The translations under genes were made by a program, and so were the position numbers. A stretch of DNA of 64,000 nucleotides from SYOC01 sp964441775 (GTDB lineage: Bacteria > Desulfobacterota > Binatia > Bin18), in the NCBI GenBank assembly GCA_964441775.1, contig CAYTVL010000023.1, forward strand, positions 20,497 to 84,496, given 5' to 3'. Below are positions 1 to 9,134 of this stretch, one piece after another (the stretch's first letter is position 1; every line of letters starts with the position of its first letter). Under the pieces are notes generated by a model. That model was not told the DNA's origin and ran no database searches. It saw only the letters and a list, made by a program, of their open reading frames with translations.

Positions 1-2
1 TT

Positions 3-890
3 ATTGCTAAGGTGCGCCCCGGTATCGACAACCTCGCGTTCAGTCCAGATAATCGTTTGTTCATCTCACATTTTGTTGATGGCGGTGTGGCCGAAGTCGC
101 TACGGATGGCAGCAACACCGAGCATGTCTTGGCTCCTGGCGGTCTTGTTGGGCCCTGGGGCATTGCCTGCGGTCCCGCTGGTCAGCTCTATCTTAATGAT
201 GGGCTGAGCCTGGCCGTTCTGTCCGCTACGAAGCAAACGAGTCGCCTCGGTGGACTGCTCGATAACAGTTTTCCAGGCATGGCCCGGAGTCTTGCGGTAG
301 GCGCTCCCGGCGAGTTGTTGCTCACGACTCTCACTGGCGACGTTGTGCAGTATTTCCCGGATGGTCGCCCGTTCAATATGCTGGTCCGTAAACTCAAAGA
401 CCCATACGGGGTGGCGCGTTTAGCGGACGGAAGCGTTGCTATTGCTGAGGCGGGGACAGGGAAACTCTTGCGTGTTGATGCAACAGGGCAGACCTCGACG
501 CTTGCCGAAGGTCTTGCGAAGCCGTGCGAACTGGCAGCGGCGAACGATGGCTCTCTCTTCTTTAGCGAATTGGGGCAAGGACGAGTCGGCAAAGTGGCGC
601 CCAACGGCGCTGTGTCTACTGTTCTTGACGGATTAGACAAACCCAAAGGACTCGCATTGCGGCAAGATTCACTGCTTGTTCTTGATCGTGGACTCAAGGA
701 ACTGCGCGCAGTCAATCTGACGACTGGTCAAAAACAGACGCTTGCCTTCAGTTTGCCTGTCGGTGATCCGCCAGGATGTTCCCGTGGCCCGATGGACTTT
801 TCCGGCGGCTTGGCGGTTGGTCAGGATGGCGTGATCTACATTGCCGCCGATGGCGAAGGCAGTGTGTTGACTGTTTCGACTCAGGCTTAA
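3..890 (+). CDS. SMP-30/NHL-type beta-propeller protein, 5' end cut by window edge
   Basis: This is the C-terminal part of a repeated beta-propeller of the SMP-30/gluconolactonase/NHL type, with blades of about 40 residues carrying DG and PxGLA signatures. The frame is open to the window edge. Residues read upstream of the first possible GTG (position 12) are I-A-K, and the paralogue at 42713-44305 reads AKVRPGIDNF at the same place, about residue 235. So roughly 235 residues lie outside the window and the GTG is internal. Such proteins are lactonase-like hydrolases or binding propellers; the substrate cannot be told. The gene ends 19 bases before an alpha/beta hydrolase on the same strand, so co-transcription is likely. 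Confidence 0.8.
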   Translation: MAKVRPGIDNLAFSPDNRLFISHFVDGGVAEVATDGSNTEHVLAPGGLVGPWGIACGPAGQLYLNDGLSLAVLSATKQTSRLGGLLDNSFPGMARSLAVGAPGELLLTTLTGDVVQYFPDGRPFNMLVRKLKDPYGVARLADGSVAIAEAGTGKLLRVDATGQTSTLAEGLAKPCELAAANDGSLFFSELGQGRVGKVAPNGAVSTVLDGLDKPKGLALRQDSLLVLDRGLKELRAVNLTTGQKQTLAFSLPVGDPPGCSRGPMDFSGGLAVGQDGVIYIAADGEGSVLTVSTQA

Positions 891-909
891 TACTCATCAT
901 AGGAGAGCA

Positions 910-1767
910 ATGATGCCCAATATGGCTATTACGCACCACACGGCATTCGTGAACGAGGTTCGCTTACATTATGTGACCGCCGGGCAAGGCGACCCGGTGG
1001 TCTTGCTGCACGGTTGGCCGGAGACCTGGTATCAATGGCGGAAAGTTATTCCCTCACTGGCAGAAAAATACATGGTCATCGCTCCAGATATGCGCGGGTT
1101 GGGAGACTCGTCCAAGCCTGCGACCGGCTACGATAAGCGCACGGTGGCGGATGACATTTACAAGTTAGTCAAGAAACTTGGCCACGAGCGCGTCTTTCTT
1201 GTCGGCCACGATTGGGGCGGGCCGGTGGCGTATGCGTATGCCGCGGCGCATCCGCAGGAGGTGCGTCGTCTTGTCATTTTAGACGTACCGATTCCCGCCG
1301 CCGGACTTGAGCAGATCCCGCAAGCCACGCCCCGGGGCGGGCTGTGGCACGTCTCTTTTCACGGGGTGCGCGATCTGGCCGAAATGCTCGTGCAAGGAAA
1401 AGAGCGTGAGTATCTCTCGTGGTTCTATCGCACCGCCTACAATCCGACCGCGATTACTGAAGCAGATATCGACGAATATGTGCGCTGCTATTCAGCGCCT
1501 GGAGGCATGCGCGCAGGGTTCGAGTACTACCGTGCGATCTGGACGGATGTTGAGCATAATACCGAAAACGCCAAGACGAAATTGCCGATGCCGGTCTTGG
1601 CGCTCGGGGGGAAATACAGCTTTGGCAAACGAACGCTCAGCTCGCTCCAAACGCTGGCCGCGAACGTGCGTGGGGGTGAAGTTGATCAGTGTGGCCATTG
1701 GATTTCAGAAGAACAGCCGGAGTATTTGCTCGACCAACTCCTGGCCTTCTTTGGAGAGGAGAAGTAA
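910..1767 (+). CDS. alpha/beta hydrolase, epoxide-hydrolase-like
   Basis: A 285-residue alpha/beta hydrolase. It has the HGWPE oxyanion motif at residues 34-38, DMRGLGDSSKP at 60-70, and a nucleophile elbow GHDWGG with Asp101 in place of Ser. The catalytic His is probably His263 in CGHW. An Asp nucleophile with HGWPE is typical of soluble epoxide hydrolases and haloalkane dehalogenases; the HGWPE form favours epoxide hydrolase. AGGAGAG at 901-907 sits just upstream of the ATG at 910; a second ATG follows at 913. It lies directly behind the propeller gene and before a terminator hairpin. Family assignment is firm, substrate unknown. Confidence 0.85.
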   Translation: MMPNMAITHHTAFVNEVRLHYVTAGQGDPVVLLHGWPETWYQWRKVIPSLAEKYMVIAPDMRGLGDSSKPATGYDKRTVADDIYKLVKKLGHERVFLVGHDWGGPVAYAYAAAHPQEVRRLVILDVPIPAAGLEQIPQATPRGGLWHVSFHGVRDLAEMLVQGKEREYLSWFYRTAYNPTAITEADIDEYVRCYSAPGGMRAGFEYYRAIWTDVEHNTENAKTKLPMPVLALGGKYSFGKRTLSSLQTLAANVRGGEVDQCGHWISEEQPEYLLDQLLAFFGEEK

Positions 1768-1781
1768 TAAGAGTTGGCTCT

Positions 1782-1805
1782 GCGAGCGCAGCTCGCTCTT
1801 TCTTT
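1782..1805 (+). terminator. intrinsic terminator-like hairpin
   Basis: A 6-bp perfect stem (GCGAGC 1782-1787, GCTCGC 1791-1796) with a 3-base loop is followed by TCTTTCTTT. It lies 15 bases after the hydrolase stop and fits termination of the propeller-hydrolase transcript. Confidence 0.5.
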
Positions 1806-1894
1806 GCGGTGGACAATGCGGCAAACATGAGAGAATATGTTACAGTAATTAGGAGTTAGGGGTACAACGATCAAGGACAAAGTGAGGAACCTCG

Positions 1895-2863
1895 ATGAGC
1901 GGCAACAGAGGGATACGATCGCTGCAAAGGGCACAGTCCGCATCGTCTCGGCTATCGATGCATGATGCGGCATTGCAATCCCAGCTTGCCGCGATCATTG
2001 AAGCAACGCCGGACGGCGTGGCGTTGCTCGACCCCCAGGGGAATTTCCACTATGTCAATCCCGCCTGCCGATCCCTGCTTGCTATCGAACTCGATGAGTC
2101 GCTCTTCTCTTTAACCCTTCTCGACTTTTGTCCAGAGCTCTTTCGCCTTAGTATGGAGCAAAACGTGCTGCCTACTGTTGCGAGAGAAGGACGGTGGAGT
2201 GCCGAGACGGAATTGCGCACTCGCCGCGGCCATCGATTCCCCGTGCTGTTGACTCTTTTTGCGCATAAGGAACCGCAAGCGCCGGTCTCTCTACTCTCCT
2301 TGATTCTTCGGGACATCAGTGAACAAAAACGTCGGGAAGCCGAATTGGCTTATCTCGCCCACCACGATGCCTTGACCGGGCTCTTCAACCGACGCCGGTT
2401 CCAAGAGGAATTGGAGAGCCGTCTCGCCCACGCGCGACGGTATGGGACTCAAGGCGCGTTGCTGTTTATTGACGTTGACGGCTTAAAGGGGATCAATGAC
2501 ACGTTAGGGCACCCTGCCGGAGACGCCTTTTTGCAGAACCTGGCGACCCTTCTCAAGGAACGACTCCGTGAGGTCGATGTGATTGCTCGGCTTGGCGGTG
2601 ACGAGTTCGCCGTGCTGCTTTCCACCCCCGATGCGCGTCAAGCATCCGCCGTCGCTGAACGGTTGCTCCAAGCGGTTCGTACCCATACCACGATGGCGGC
2701 GGACGTCTCCCTGCAATGCACGATGAGCCTGGGCATCGCCTTGTTTCCTGAGCATGGGGGAAAAGCGGAAACCCTCATTGAACGTGCAGACCTTGCCTTG
2801 TACCGTGCAAAAGCAGGGGGGAAGGATCAGTGTCGGATGTTCTCTCCCGAGATGAAGCCGTAA
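1895..2863 (+). CDS. diguanylate cyclase with PAS sensor domain
   Basis: A 322-residue protein that should make c-di-GMP from two GTP. An N-terminal PAS domain (about 28-145; ATPDGVALLDPQGNF, then YVNPA) precedes a GGDEF domain (about 150-318). The active-site motif GGDEF is intact at 234-238. An RxxD inhibitory site (R225-E-V-D228) lies five residues before it, so product inhibition is expected. No transmembrane segment is visible, so it is probably cytoplasmic. A GTGAGGA Shine-Dalgarno precedes the ATG at 1895. The PAS ligand is unknown. It is the only c-di-GMP synthase seen here and may feed the MshEN ATPase at 10743, which is inference. Confidence 0.9.
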   Translation: MSGNRGIRSLQRAQSASSRLSMHDAALQSQLAAIIEATPDGVALLDPQGNFHYVNPACRSLLAIELDESLFSLTLLDFCPELFRLSMEQNVLPTVAREGRWSAETELRTRRGHRFPVLLTLFAHKEPQAPVSLLSLILRDISEQKRREAELAYLAHHDALTGLFNRRRFQEELESRLAHARRYGTQGALLFIDVDGLKGINDTLGHPAGDAFLQNLATLLKERLREVDVIARLGGDEFAVLLSTPDARQASAVAERLLQAVRTHTTMAADVSLQCTMSLGIALFPEHGGKAETLIERADLALYRAKAGGKDQCRMFSPEMKP

Positions 2864-2911
2864 GAGACGCCTGTCAGTCTCAGACTTCTCTCCCTTTGGA
2901 GTGCACGTGAC

Positions 2912-3580
2912 ATGACTACGATAAAAATCATGCCTTCGATTCTCTCCGCCGATTTTCGCTGCCTTGGACAACAGATTGAAGAGGTCGAACACGCCGGCGC
3001 AGACGGCGTTCATCTTGATGTAATGGATGGCCGCTTCGTCCCCAATATTACCATTGGACCGTTCATTGTTGAAGCGGTGCGCACCGCCACCGTGCTGCCT
3101 TTGGATGTCCATCTCATGATCGTGGAACCGGAACGATACATTAATGATTTTGCCGAGGCCGGGGCCGACTCCATTTCCGTTCATCAAGAAGCGTGTCCCC
3201 ACCTGCATCGCACGATTCAGCAGATTAAAGACTGCGGCAAAAAAGCTGGTGTCGTACTGAACCCTAGTACGCCGCTCTCTGTTCTGGAAGAGGTGCTCAA
3301 CGAAGTGGACTTGATTCTCATCATGAGCGTCAACCCCGGCTTCGGTGGGCAGAGCTTTATTGAAGCAAGTGTTGACAAAGTACAGCGCTTGCGGCGGATG
3401 TTTGAGCAACGCGCGGCCCACGCTGAACTCGAAATCGACGGCGGGATTGATCCCAAAACCGCGCCGCGTGTGGTGCGCGCCGGCGCCACCATGTTAGTCG
3501 CAGGCTCCGCAGTCTTCCGCGCCCCAGGCGGACCCGGCGAAGGGGTGCGGAGATTGCGAGAGAGTCTCCTGACTATATGA
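2912..3580 (+). CDS. rpe: ribulose-phosphate 3-epimerase
   Basis: A 222-residue TIM barrel interconverting ribulose 5-phosphate and xylulose 5-phosphate in the pentose phosphate pathway. Family landmarks are all present: PSILSADF (8-15), the metal/catalytic HLDVMDG (His34, Asp36), HLMI (His67), MSVNPGFGGQ (138-147), the second catalytic Asp177 in EIDGG, and the phosphate-binding AGSAVF (197-202). Length is normal for the family. GGAG at 2898-2901 precedes the ATG. It converges on the S1 protein gene, with a palindromic repeat between them. Confidence 0.96.
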   Translation: MTTIKIMPSILSADFRCLGQQIEEVEHAGADGVHLDVMDGRFVPNITIGPFIVEAVRTATVLPLDVHLMIVEPERYINDFAEAGADSISVHQEACPHLHRTIQQIKDCGKKAGVVLNPSTPLSVLEEVLNEVDLILIMSVNPGFGGQSFIEASVDKVQRLRRMFEQRAAHAELEIDGGIDPKTAPRVVRAGATMLVAGSAVFRAPGGPGEGVRRLRESLLTI

Positions 3581-3598
3581 GAGGTTTCGTTTACGCTC

Positions 3599-3658
3599 CG
3601 TAGGGGTAGGCCCCTGCGCCTGCCCACCGCCGGGCGACCACAAGGGGTTGCTCCTACG
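3599..3658. repeat. intergenic palindromic (REP-like) element
   Basis: A 60-base GC-rich element with inverted ends (CGTAGG 3599-3604 and CCTACG 3653-3658) and internal GGCCCCTG/CAAGGGG-type pairing. It lies between the convergent rpe and S1 genes. A related GGGGCGC/GCGCCCC hairpin ending in CCTACG occurs at 10531-10556, so it looks like a dispersed family rather than a single terminator. Confidence 0.45.
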
Positions 3659-3693
3659 AGAGGGCCTGGGCCGAGGTAGGTTCTGCGGCGCGG

Positions 3694-5124
3694 TTAGTTT
3701 TTACGACTCTGCTTCAGCAAGTCCCCTAAAGTCACGCCAAAGCCGCGGCCTTTCGGCGCGGTTCCTTTGAGATAGGCTTGGGTCTCGGCCTGTTCTTCCT
3801 GGGCGAGCGCTTTTGAGCGCGAGAGGCGAATGCGCCTGCCATTCTCTTCGATGCCCAGCACGACCACTTTCACTTCTGTGCCTGGCCCAAAGTCGCGGCG
3901 ATGATCCGCACCGCGCTGGGTGCCCATCTCCGCGTTGGGAATTAAGCCAATTTGTCCTGGCCCCAAACGGACGAAGACGCCAAAGGGTTCGACACGCTCC
4001 ACCGTGCCGGTCAGCACTGAGCCCACCGTCACCGACGACTCCACTTGCTCACCTGGGGCGGCGCCTTCAGGCGCGAGAGCCAAGGAAATCCGTTTCTTCT
4101 CCGCGTCGATAGTGAGGATCATCACGGTGATTTCTTCTTGAGCGGCGGCCGCTTCTTTGACTTGGCCTTGCTGACTGCGCGGCACTTCACTGAGATGGAG
4201 GAGCCCATCTACTCCAGGGAGCAACTCCACGAATACACCGAAATCCATCGCGCGCACGATGCGCCCCTTCACGATTTGCCGTTCGCGCAATTGACCTGCC
4301 ACCGCCGCCCACGGGTCGCCTTCGAGAGCCTTCATGCTGAGCGCGATTTTGCCGGTTTTCTCGTCTACTTTGAGTACTTTGACGGAAACGCTCTGGCCCA
4401 CAGACAAGAGGTCCGCCGGTTTCACTACTCGCGAGTGTGAGAGTTCCGACACGTGCACTAGCCCTTGGACTCCTCCGAGATCAACAAAGGCGCCAAAGTC
4501 AGTCACGGATGACACCGCGCCTGGCAAGACTGCTCCAGGGACAATTTTCTGCCGCGTTTCCGCCGCCGCTTTTTGGGCTTGCTCCTCAAGCAACTGCCTA
4601 CGCGACAGCACGATGTTTCGCCCATTGTCCCCATACCGAGTCACGCGAAAATCCAAGACCTGGTTGAGATAGACATCCGACGATTCGACGCGCCGCGTGT
4701 CGATCTGCGAGAAGGGGCAAAACGCGCGCAGCCCGGCGACCATGACCTCGTAGCCGCCTTTAATGACACCAGACACGCGTCCCTCTACTGGTAGACCATT
4801 GGCCACGGCGCTTTCCAGTAACGCGCGGGCTTTCAGGCCTTTGAGCAATTTGCGCGACAGTCGAATCTCCGTGTCGGTGCTGACCACCGTCGCTTCAACT
4901 TCGTCGTCCACTCCGACTTCTAAATTGCCATGCTCATCTTCCAATTCGGCGCGCGCGATAATCGCTTCGCCTTTTTCTTGAATATCCACGAAGACGCTGT
5001 CATCACTGATTTGCACGACGCGCCCTTTAACAATCTGTCCCTCTTGCAAGGTTGGCGTTGACTCCTCGTGCGCGAAAAGCGTAGCAAAGTCCTCTGTGGT
5101 CGATCGTTCCTGTTCCGTACTCAT
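3694..5124 (-). CDS. protein with five S1 RNA-binding repeats (ribosomal protein S1-like)
   Basis: A 476-residue protein built almost wholly of S1 OB-fold repeats. Five can be seen: starting at EGQIVKGRV, NGLPVEGRV, PGAVLPGAV (the most canonical, with DFGAFVDLGG and GLVHVSELS), RQIVKGRIV (DFGVFVEL, GLLHLSE) and VGSVLTGTV. Ribosomal S1 usually has six repeats and about 550 residues, so this could be a short S1 or an S1-like RNA-binding regulator. The ATG at 5124 overlaps the glnE stop as ATGA, with AAAGGAC just upstream, so it is translationally coupled to glnE. An in-frame extension to 5154 is unlikely because it would lie inside glnE without a better ribosome site. Confidence 0.85.
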   Translation of the reverse strand: MSTEQERSTTEDFATLFAHEESTPTLQEGQIVKGRVVQISDDSVFVDIQEKGEAIIARAELEDEHGNLEVGVDDEVEATVVSTDTEIRLSRKLLKGLKARALLESAVANGLPVEGRVSGVIKGGYEVMVAGLRAFCPFSQIDTRRVESSDVYLNQVLDFRVTRYGDNGRNIVLSRRQLLEEQAQKAAAETRQKIVPGAVLPGAVSSVTDFGAFVDLGGVQGLVHVSELSHSRVVKPADLLSVGQSVSVKVLKVDEKTGKIALSMKALEGDPWAAVAGQLRERQIVKGRIVRAMDFGVFVELLPGVDGLLHLSEVPRSQQGQVKEAAAAQEEITVMILTIDAEKKRISLALAPEGAAPGEQVESSVTVGSVLTGTVERVEPFGVFVRLGPGQIGLIPNAEMGTQRGADHRRDFGPGTEVKVVVLGIEENGRRIRLSRSKALAQEEQAETQAYLKGTAPKGRGFGVTLGDLLKQSRKN

Positions 5125-8100
5125 TGTTTTTGTCCTTTCTCTCGGGCGAACCACCGCGTGTAGCAGGTGCGCAGAGCCTCTCGCTGGTTTTGATAATCGG
5201 CCAATAGCTGGGCTGCCGCGTCGTCCCCTTCGTAGCCAAGTCGCCGTGCAAGAGGCGTAAGATGAGCATCTTCGCTCTCCAGGGCTTCTACCGGCTGGTC
5301 ATGTTCAATTCGCAAGCGATTTTCGAGGGTGCGTAAAAAACGATATCCCCGAGATAACATGCTGAAATCATCCTCAGACAACACCCCGCATGCGTGCAGG
5401 GCGTCCAAGGCCGGAGCTGTAGCGCGCTGCCGCAAAACGGGGAGCTGCTGACCGTAGCGTAATTGCAGCATTTGTACAAGAAACTCAATGTCGACAATAC
5501 CACCGCGCCCAGTCTTGATGTTGAAACGCCCCGTCTGCTCACGCGCTAATTCTTGTTCCATGCGCCCACGGAGGCGGTCGATTTCGGCGACGTCGCTCGC
5601 GTCGATCGCCTGTGCATACGTGACCTGTTCTATCAGCGTCGTTATAGCTTCGTGCAATGGAGGTTCAGCCAGGATCACCCGAGCTTTAATTAACGCTTGA
5701 CGCTCCCATAATTGCGAGCTGGTTTCATGATAGCGCCGAAACGCTGACAGTGAAGAGACCAGAGAGCCGGACCGGCCTGACGGACGTAAACGAGTGTCAA
5801 TCTTGTAGACGTATCCTTCACGCGTTTGCACCTGTAACACGGAAATCAAGCGCTGGACGAGTTTCGTAAAGCACTCTTGCGGGCTGGGTCCATCTGCGGT
5901 GCTTGCTTCCGTGGGCTCATAAAGAAAAATTAAATCGAGGTCTGAATTGTAATTGAGTTCGCCCGCGCCGAGTTTGCCCATCCCAACAATGGCGAATTGG
6001 CTCGGAAGTTGAGTATAGCCGAGTTGTTCCAACAAGGCTGTACGCGCCACTTCGTAGGCGCCGGTGAGGCAGACCTCCGCCAGGTTCGAGAGCTGCTCGG
6101 TCACTTCAAACACGTCGAGCAGCCCGTTGCTGTCATTGATGCCGATACGCAGGAATTCTTCGGTGCGGTAGCGGCGCAGAATATCAAGGCGATCCTCAAA
6201 ATCTCGCACTTCCGCCAAGCGCGCAGTGAGTTCACGCTGCATAGCCTCCCGACTCGTGTGCACCTGGACGAGGTCGGTGCGCACGAGGCTATCAAGCAGC
6301 TCCGGGTGACGCAAAAACACTTGTGAGAGATACGCGCTCGTTCCGAACAAACCGACCAGGGTGCGCAGCGTCTGGGGGTTTTCTCGTAATAACGCCAAGA
6401 AACTCGAACGCGCCCCGATAGACGCAATTAAGCTCGCCATGCCAGCCAAAGCGTGGTCGGGGTTCGCTGTTTTCGCGATCTCGCCAAAGAGGAGCGGCTC
6501 TAGTGCATAGAGGAGCTTACGGCGCTTGGGCGACGCTGGTGAATGGGGAGGTCCATCGTGCAAGAGTCGCACGTTTTCATAGGCCTCGGGAAGTTGCTGA
6601 AACCCCAACTGCTGCAAGCGCCACAGGGCGCGCTCTTCATGATGTAATTCTTGGAAGAGCGCGGAAATTTCCCCAGCGTGTTCGTTCGCTACTTGGAGTT
6701 GGTTCTGCTCTTCCTCGCGAAAAAGCGTGCGGAAAATCTGATGTACGGCGTCCATGTGAGCGTGCAAAGTCGTCCAGAACAGCTCGACTTCGTCTCGCTG
6801 ATCAACTTGTGACTTGAGACTTGCGACTTGTGACTGTTGTTCTGCTATGCGCAACCGCCGCGCCAGGGCGCGGATGTCCGCCTCGTCGCTGGGCAATGTG
6901 TGCGTTTGATGATCTTGTACGATTTGCAGTTTATGCTCCACGTGGCGCAGAAAGCGGTAGGCATCGCGCAACACGTCGCGGTCTGCCGCAGCGAGGTAGC
7001 GACACTCAACTAAACGGTCCAGGGCCGAAAGCGTGGTCCGGTCACGTACGCGGGGGTCTTTCCCTGCATGAATCAATTGCAGCGCTTGGGCGGCGAATTC
7101 AACTTCGCGAATCCCGCCGCGCCCCAGTTTGACGTTCATTCCGCTGCGCTCAGGGGCGCGCAATGAGCGCTCGACTCGCGCCTTCATCTCTTTGATGTCT
7201 GCGAGCGTTGTGTAATCAAGATAGCGACGAAAGACAAAGGGAGCGATCTCACGGAGGAACTGTTCTCCCAACTCTTTCTCTCCCGCGACGGGCCGGGCTT
7301 TAAGCAATGCCACCCGCTCCCAAGTCTGGCCCCACGATTCGTAGTACAAGAGCGTATTGGGCAGCGAATTCACCACTGGACCATTGACGCCATCCGGACG
7401 TAGACGAAGATCCACGCGAAACACGCGCCCGCCAAACTTCAAATCACTCAGCGCTCGGGTCAGCCCTTGCGCGAGTTGACTGAAAAACGCACGAGGATCA
7501 ACCGCACCCTTCTGGCCTCCGGTCGTCAGCCCAATGTCGCTTTCGTAAAGATAAATCAGATCAATGTCCGAGCTGAAATTCAGCTCCAGTCCGCCAAATT
7601 TTCCCATCCCGAAGACGACAAATCTTAACGGTCGTGTGTGACCGTCGATGGTCGCCACTGCCTCTCCATACGCCGAGCGCAGTTGTACACGGATATAATC
7701 GTATGCTGTTTGCACCGCCGCTTCGGCCAGAAAACTGAGATCCCTGATGGTTTCCTCTAGCGGAGCGCGGGCCAACAAATCGCGCACGCCGATGCGGAAA
7801 TATTCACGATTCCGATAGGACCGCAGCCCACGAAGAAAATCCTCTTCCGGCGACTCAATCGGCAGTTGCTGCCGCAACGCTGCGAGATGCTCAGCTACGC
7901 TTTTCGTTGAAGAGTGGCGATCCGCGAGAAAAACCGCTTCCCACTGATCTCCTTGATTACATAAAACAGTAGCAAGATGTTGACTGGAGCCGAGAATGAA
8001 GAGGAGGTCGCCGCATAACTCTGGAGACCCGAGAACGACACCGGACCCGATTCCTCCCTCAAGGAGATGACGCAAATTTGCGGCGGCTAACTCAGGGTTC

Positions 8101-8210
8101 GGGGCAACCGCAAGGCTGTGGAGGACGTTCTCCCAGTAGGAGCCTAGCGGCTCACGGAGTGGCTGCACTATCTGTTCGACGGTAAGAGAAAGAGAAAGGG
8201 GGATGGGCAT
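5121..8210 (-). CDS. glnE: glutamine synthetase adenylyltransferase/deadenylase
   Basis: A 1029-residue bifunctional enzyme that adenylylates and deadenylylates glutamine synthetase in the nitrogen-response cascade. Its two nucleotidyltransferase halves show the paired signatures GMGKFGGLELNFSSDIDL (about 201-218) and GMGKLGAGELNYNSDLDL (about 743-760). RGGIREVEF and RGGIVDIEF also occur, one in each half. It is somewhat longer than the E. coli protein (about 946). The ATG at 8210 has no clear Shine-Dalgarno and the frame stays open into the scaffold gap, so the true start may be hidden there. An extra linker near residues 460-475 is encoded by a heptamer repeat. Confidence 0.95.
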   Translation of the reverse strand: MPIPLSLSLTVEQIVQPLREPLGSYWENVLHSLAVAPNPELAAANLRHLLEGGIGSGVVLGSPELCGDLLFILGSSQHLATVLCNQGDQWEAVFLADRHSSTKSVAEHLAALRQQLPIESPEEDFLRGLRSYRNREYFRIGVRDLLARAPLEETIRDLSFLAEAAVQTAYDYIRVQLRSAYGEAVATIDGHTRPLRFVVFGMGKFGGLELNFSSDIDLIYLYESDIGLTTGGQKGAVDPRAFFSQLAQGLTRALSDLKFGGRVFRVDLRLRPDGVNGPVVNSLPNTLLYYESWGQTWERVALLKARPVAGEKELGEQFLREIAPFVFRRYLDYTTLADIKEMKARVERSLRAPERSGMNVKLGRGGIREVEFAAQALQLIHAGKDPRVRDRTTLSALDRLVECRYLAAADRDVLRDAYRFLRHVEHKLQIVQDHQTHTLPSDEADIRALARRLRIAEQQSQVASLKSQVDQRDEVELFWTTLHAHMDAVHQIFRTLFREEEQNQLQVANEHAGEISALFQELHHEERALWRLQQLGFQQLPEAYENVRLLHDGPPHSPASPKRRKLLYALEPLLFGEIAKTANPDHALAGMASLIASIGARSSFLALLRENPQTLRTLVGLFGTSAYLSQVFLRHPELLDSLVRTDLVQVHTSREAMQRELTARLAEVRDFEDRLDILRRYRTEEFLRIGINDSNGLLDVFEVTEQLSNLAEVCLTGAYEVARTALLEQLGYTQLPSQFAIVGMGKLGAGELNYNSDLDLIFLYEPTEASTADGPSPQECFTKLVQRLISVLQVQTREGYVYKIDTRLRPSGRSGSLVSSLSAFRRYHETSSQLWERQALIKARVILAEPPLHEAITTLIEQVTYAQAIDASDVAEIDRLRGRMEQELAREQTGRFNIKTGRGGIVDIEFLVQMLQLRYGQQLPVLRQRATAPALDALHACGVLSEDDFSMLSRGYRFLRTLENRLRIEHDQPVEALESEDAHLTPLARRLGYEGDDAAAQLLADYQNQREALRTCYTRWFAREKGQKQ
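6805..6832. repeat. four-unit heptanucleotide tandem repeat inside glnE
   Basis: Four ACTTGNG units (ACTTGTG, ACTTGAG, ACTTGCG, ACTTGTG) stand head to tail. In the glnE reading direction they encode part of the linker SQVASLKSQV between the first transferase module and the following helical region. Confidence 0.8.
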
Positions 8211-8226
8211 GGAAGGGCGAGCGAGA

Positions 8227-8326
8227 NNNNNNNNNNNNNNNNNNNNNNNNNNNNNNNNNNNNNNNNNNNNNNNNNNNNNNNNNNNNNNNNNNNNNNNNNN
8301 NNNNNNNNNNNNNNNNNNNNNNNNNN
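8227..8326. other. scaffold gap (100 N)
   Basis: A run of exactly 100 unknown bases, the usual placeholder for a gap of unknown size. It removes the 3' end of the gene at 8327-8937 and possibly the 5' end of glnE. Whether the two are true neighbours depends on the scaffolding being right. Confidence 0.97.
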
Positions 8327-8937
8327 GCAGCCGCTCTGGGTGCGTTCAGAGTCTGACACGCTTCCATGAGCCATTTCACACTGGACATTTCATCGTCGAC
8401 GAGCGAACGAAGCAGTTCTTTACTCTGCTGATCGTCTTGAATTTGGGCAATGGCGTCAGTGAGAGGCTTAAGGAGTGCGGCAGGATCATTCCCAAGGCGG
8501 GAAGCGACTGACATCAGCTTCTGAGCGTCTTTTAGTTCCGTCGAACTATAGAAGGGCACTTCCTTATCTCGACGTTCCTGTGGGACGGAACACTGCGGAA
8601 TGCCGCCTAGCTCACGCAGCCGCGCTTCGAGAATCTGGGCGTGATAGGCTTCCCGCTGCTGTACGACTCGCAGTCCGCCTTTGACGCATTCCTGATCGCT
8701 CGCATCCACCCACTTGGCCAAGTATTCAGCCGCAAAATTTTCTCCGCAGCGAAATTCGTCGAGAACGTGCATAATCATCTCGCGCTCAGTGGCGTGGGTT
8801 TTGCCGTTATAGGTGTAATCTTGGCGACTGTTTCCGTTCCCCAATTCTCGCATTTGTTCTTCAAACAACGCGTCGGAAATCAGCCCTTTGCGATAGGCTT
8901 TGAGAAGCTGCCGAGCCTCGAAATCCGCAGTAGCCAT
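8327..8937 (-). CDS. hypothetical helical protein, possibly ferritin-like, C-terminus lost in gap
   Basis: About 203 residues are readable before the gap. The protein is mainly helical and acidic, with CGENFAAEYLAKW (near 63-75), a helix with EAYH (near 95-98), and a late helix DDEMSSVKWLMEA. The spacing of Glu and ExxH-like pairs recalls ferritin-like or rubrerythrin-type four-helix diiron proteins, but the fourth-helix His is not clear, so this is only a suggestion. AAGGAG lies a few bases before the ATG at 8937. The stop codon is missing. Confidence 0.6.
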
Positions 8938-9134
8938 AAAAGTCTCCTTTTAGAGAAAATTGTGAGAATGTGTGATTACAGTACGACAAAGCCTAAGTGA
9001 TCGGATGGGTGGTGTCAACGGAGATTGTCTAGAGTTTGGGCGCCTGCTGGGTGCGCCTGCTGCTGTTCTAGGCATCTGCCTGGTGGGGGAACATGTCCGA
9101 CTTGGATTTCCTTGTATTTTTTCTTTATACTCCA

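Noticed and set aside
2504..3421. A 305-codon open frame on the minus strand across the GGDEF and rpe genes
   Set aside because: It lies wholly opposite two well-recognised genes, has no known motif and no ribosome site, and its composition is that of an antisense shadow.
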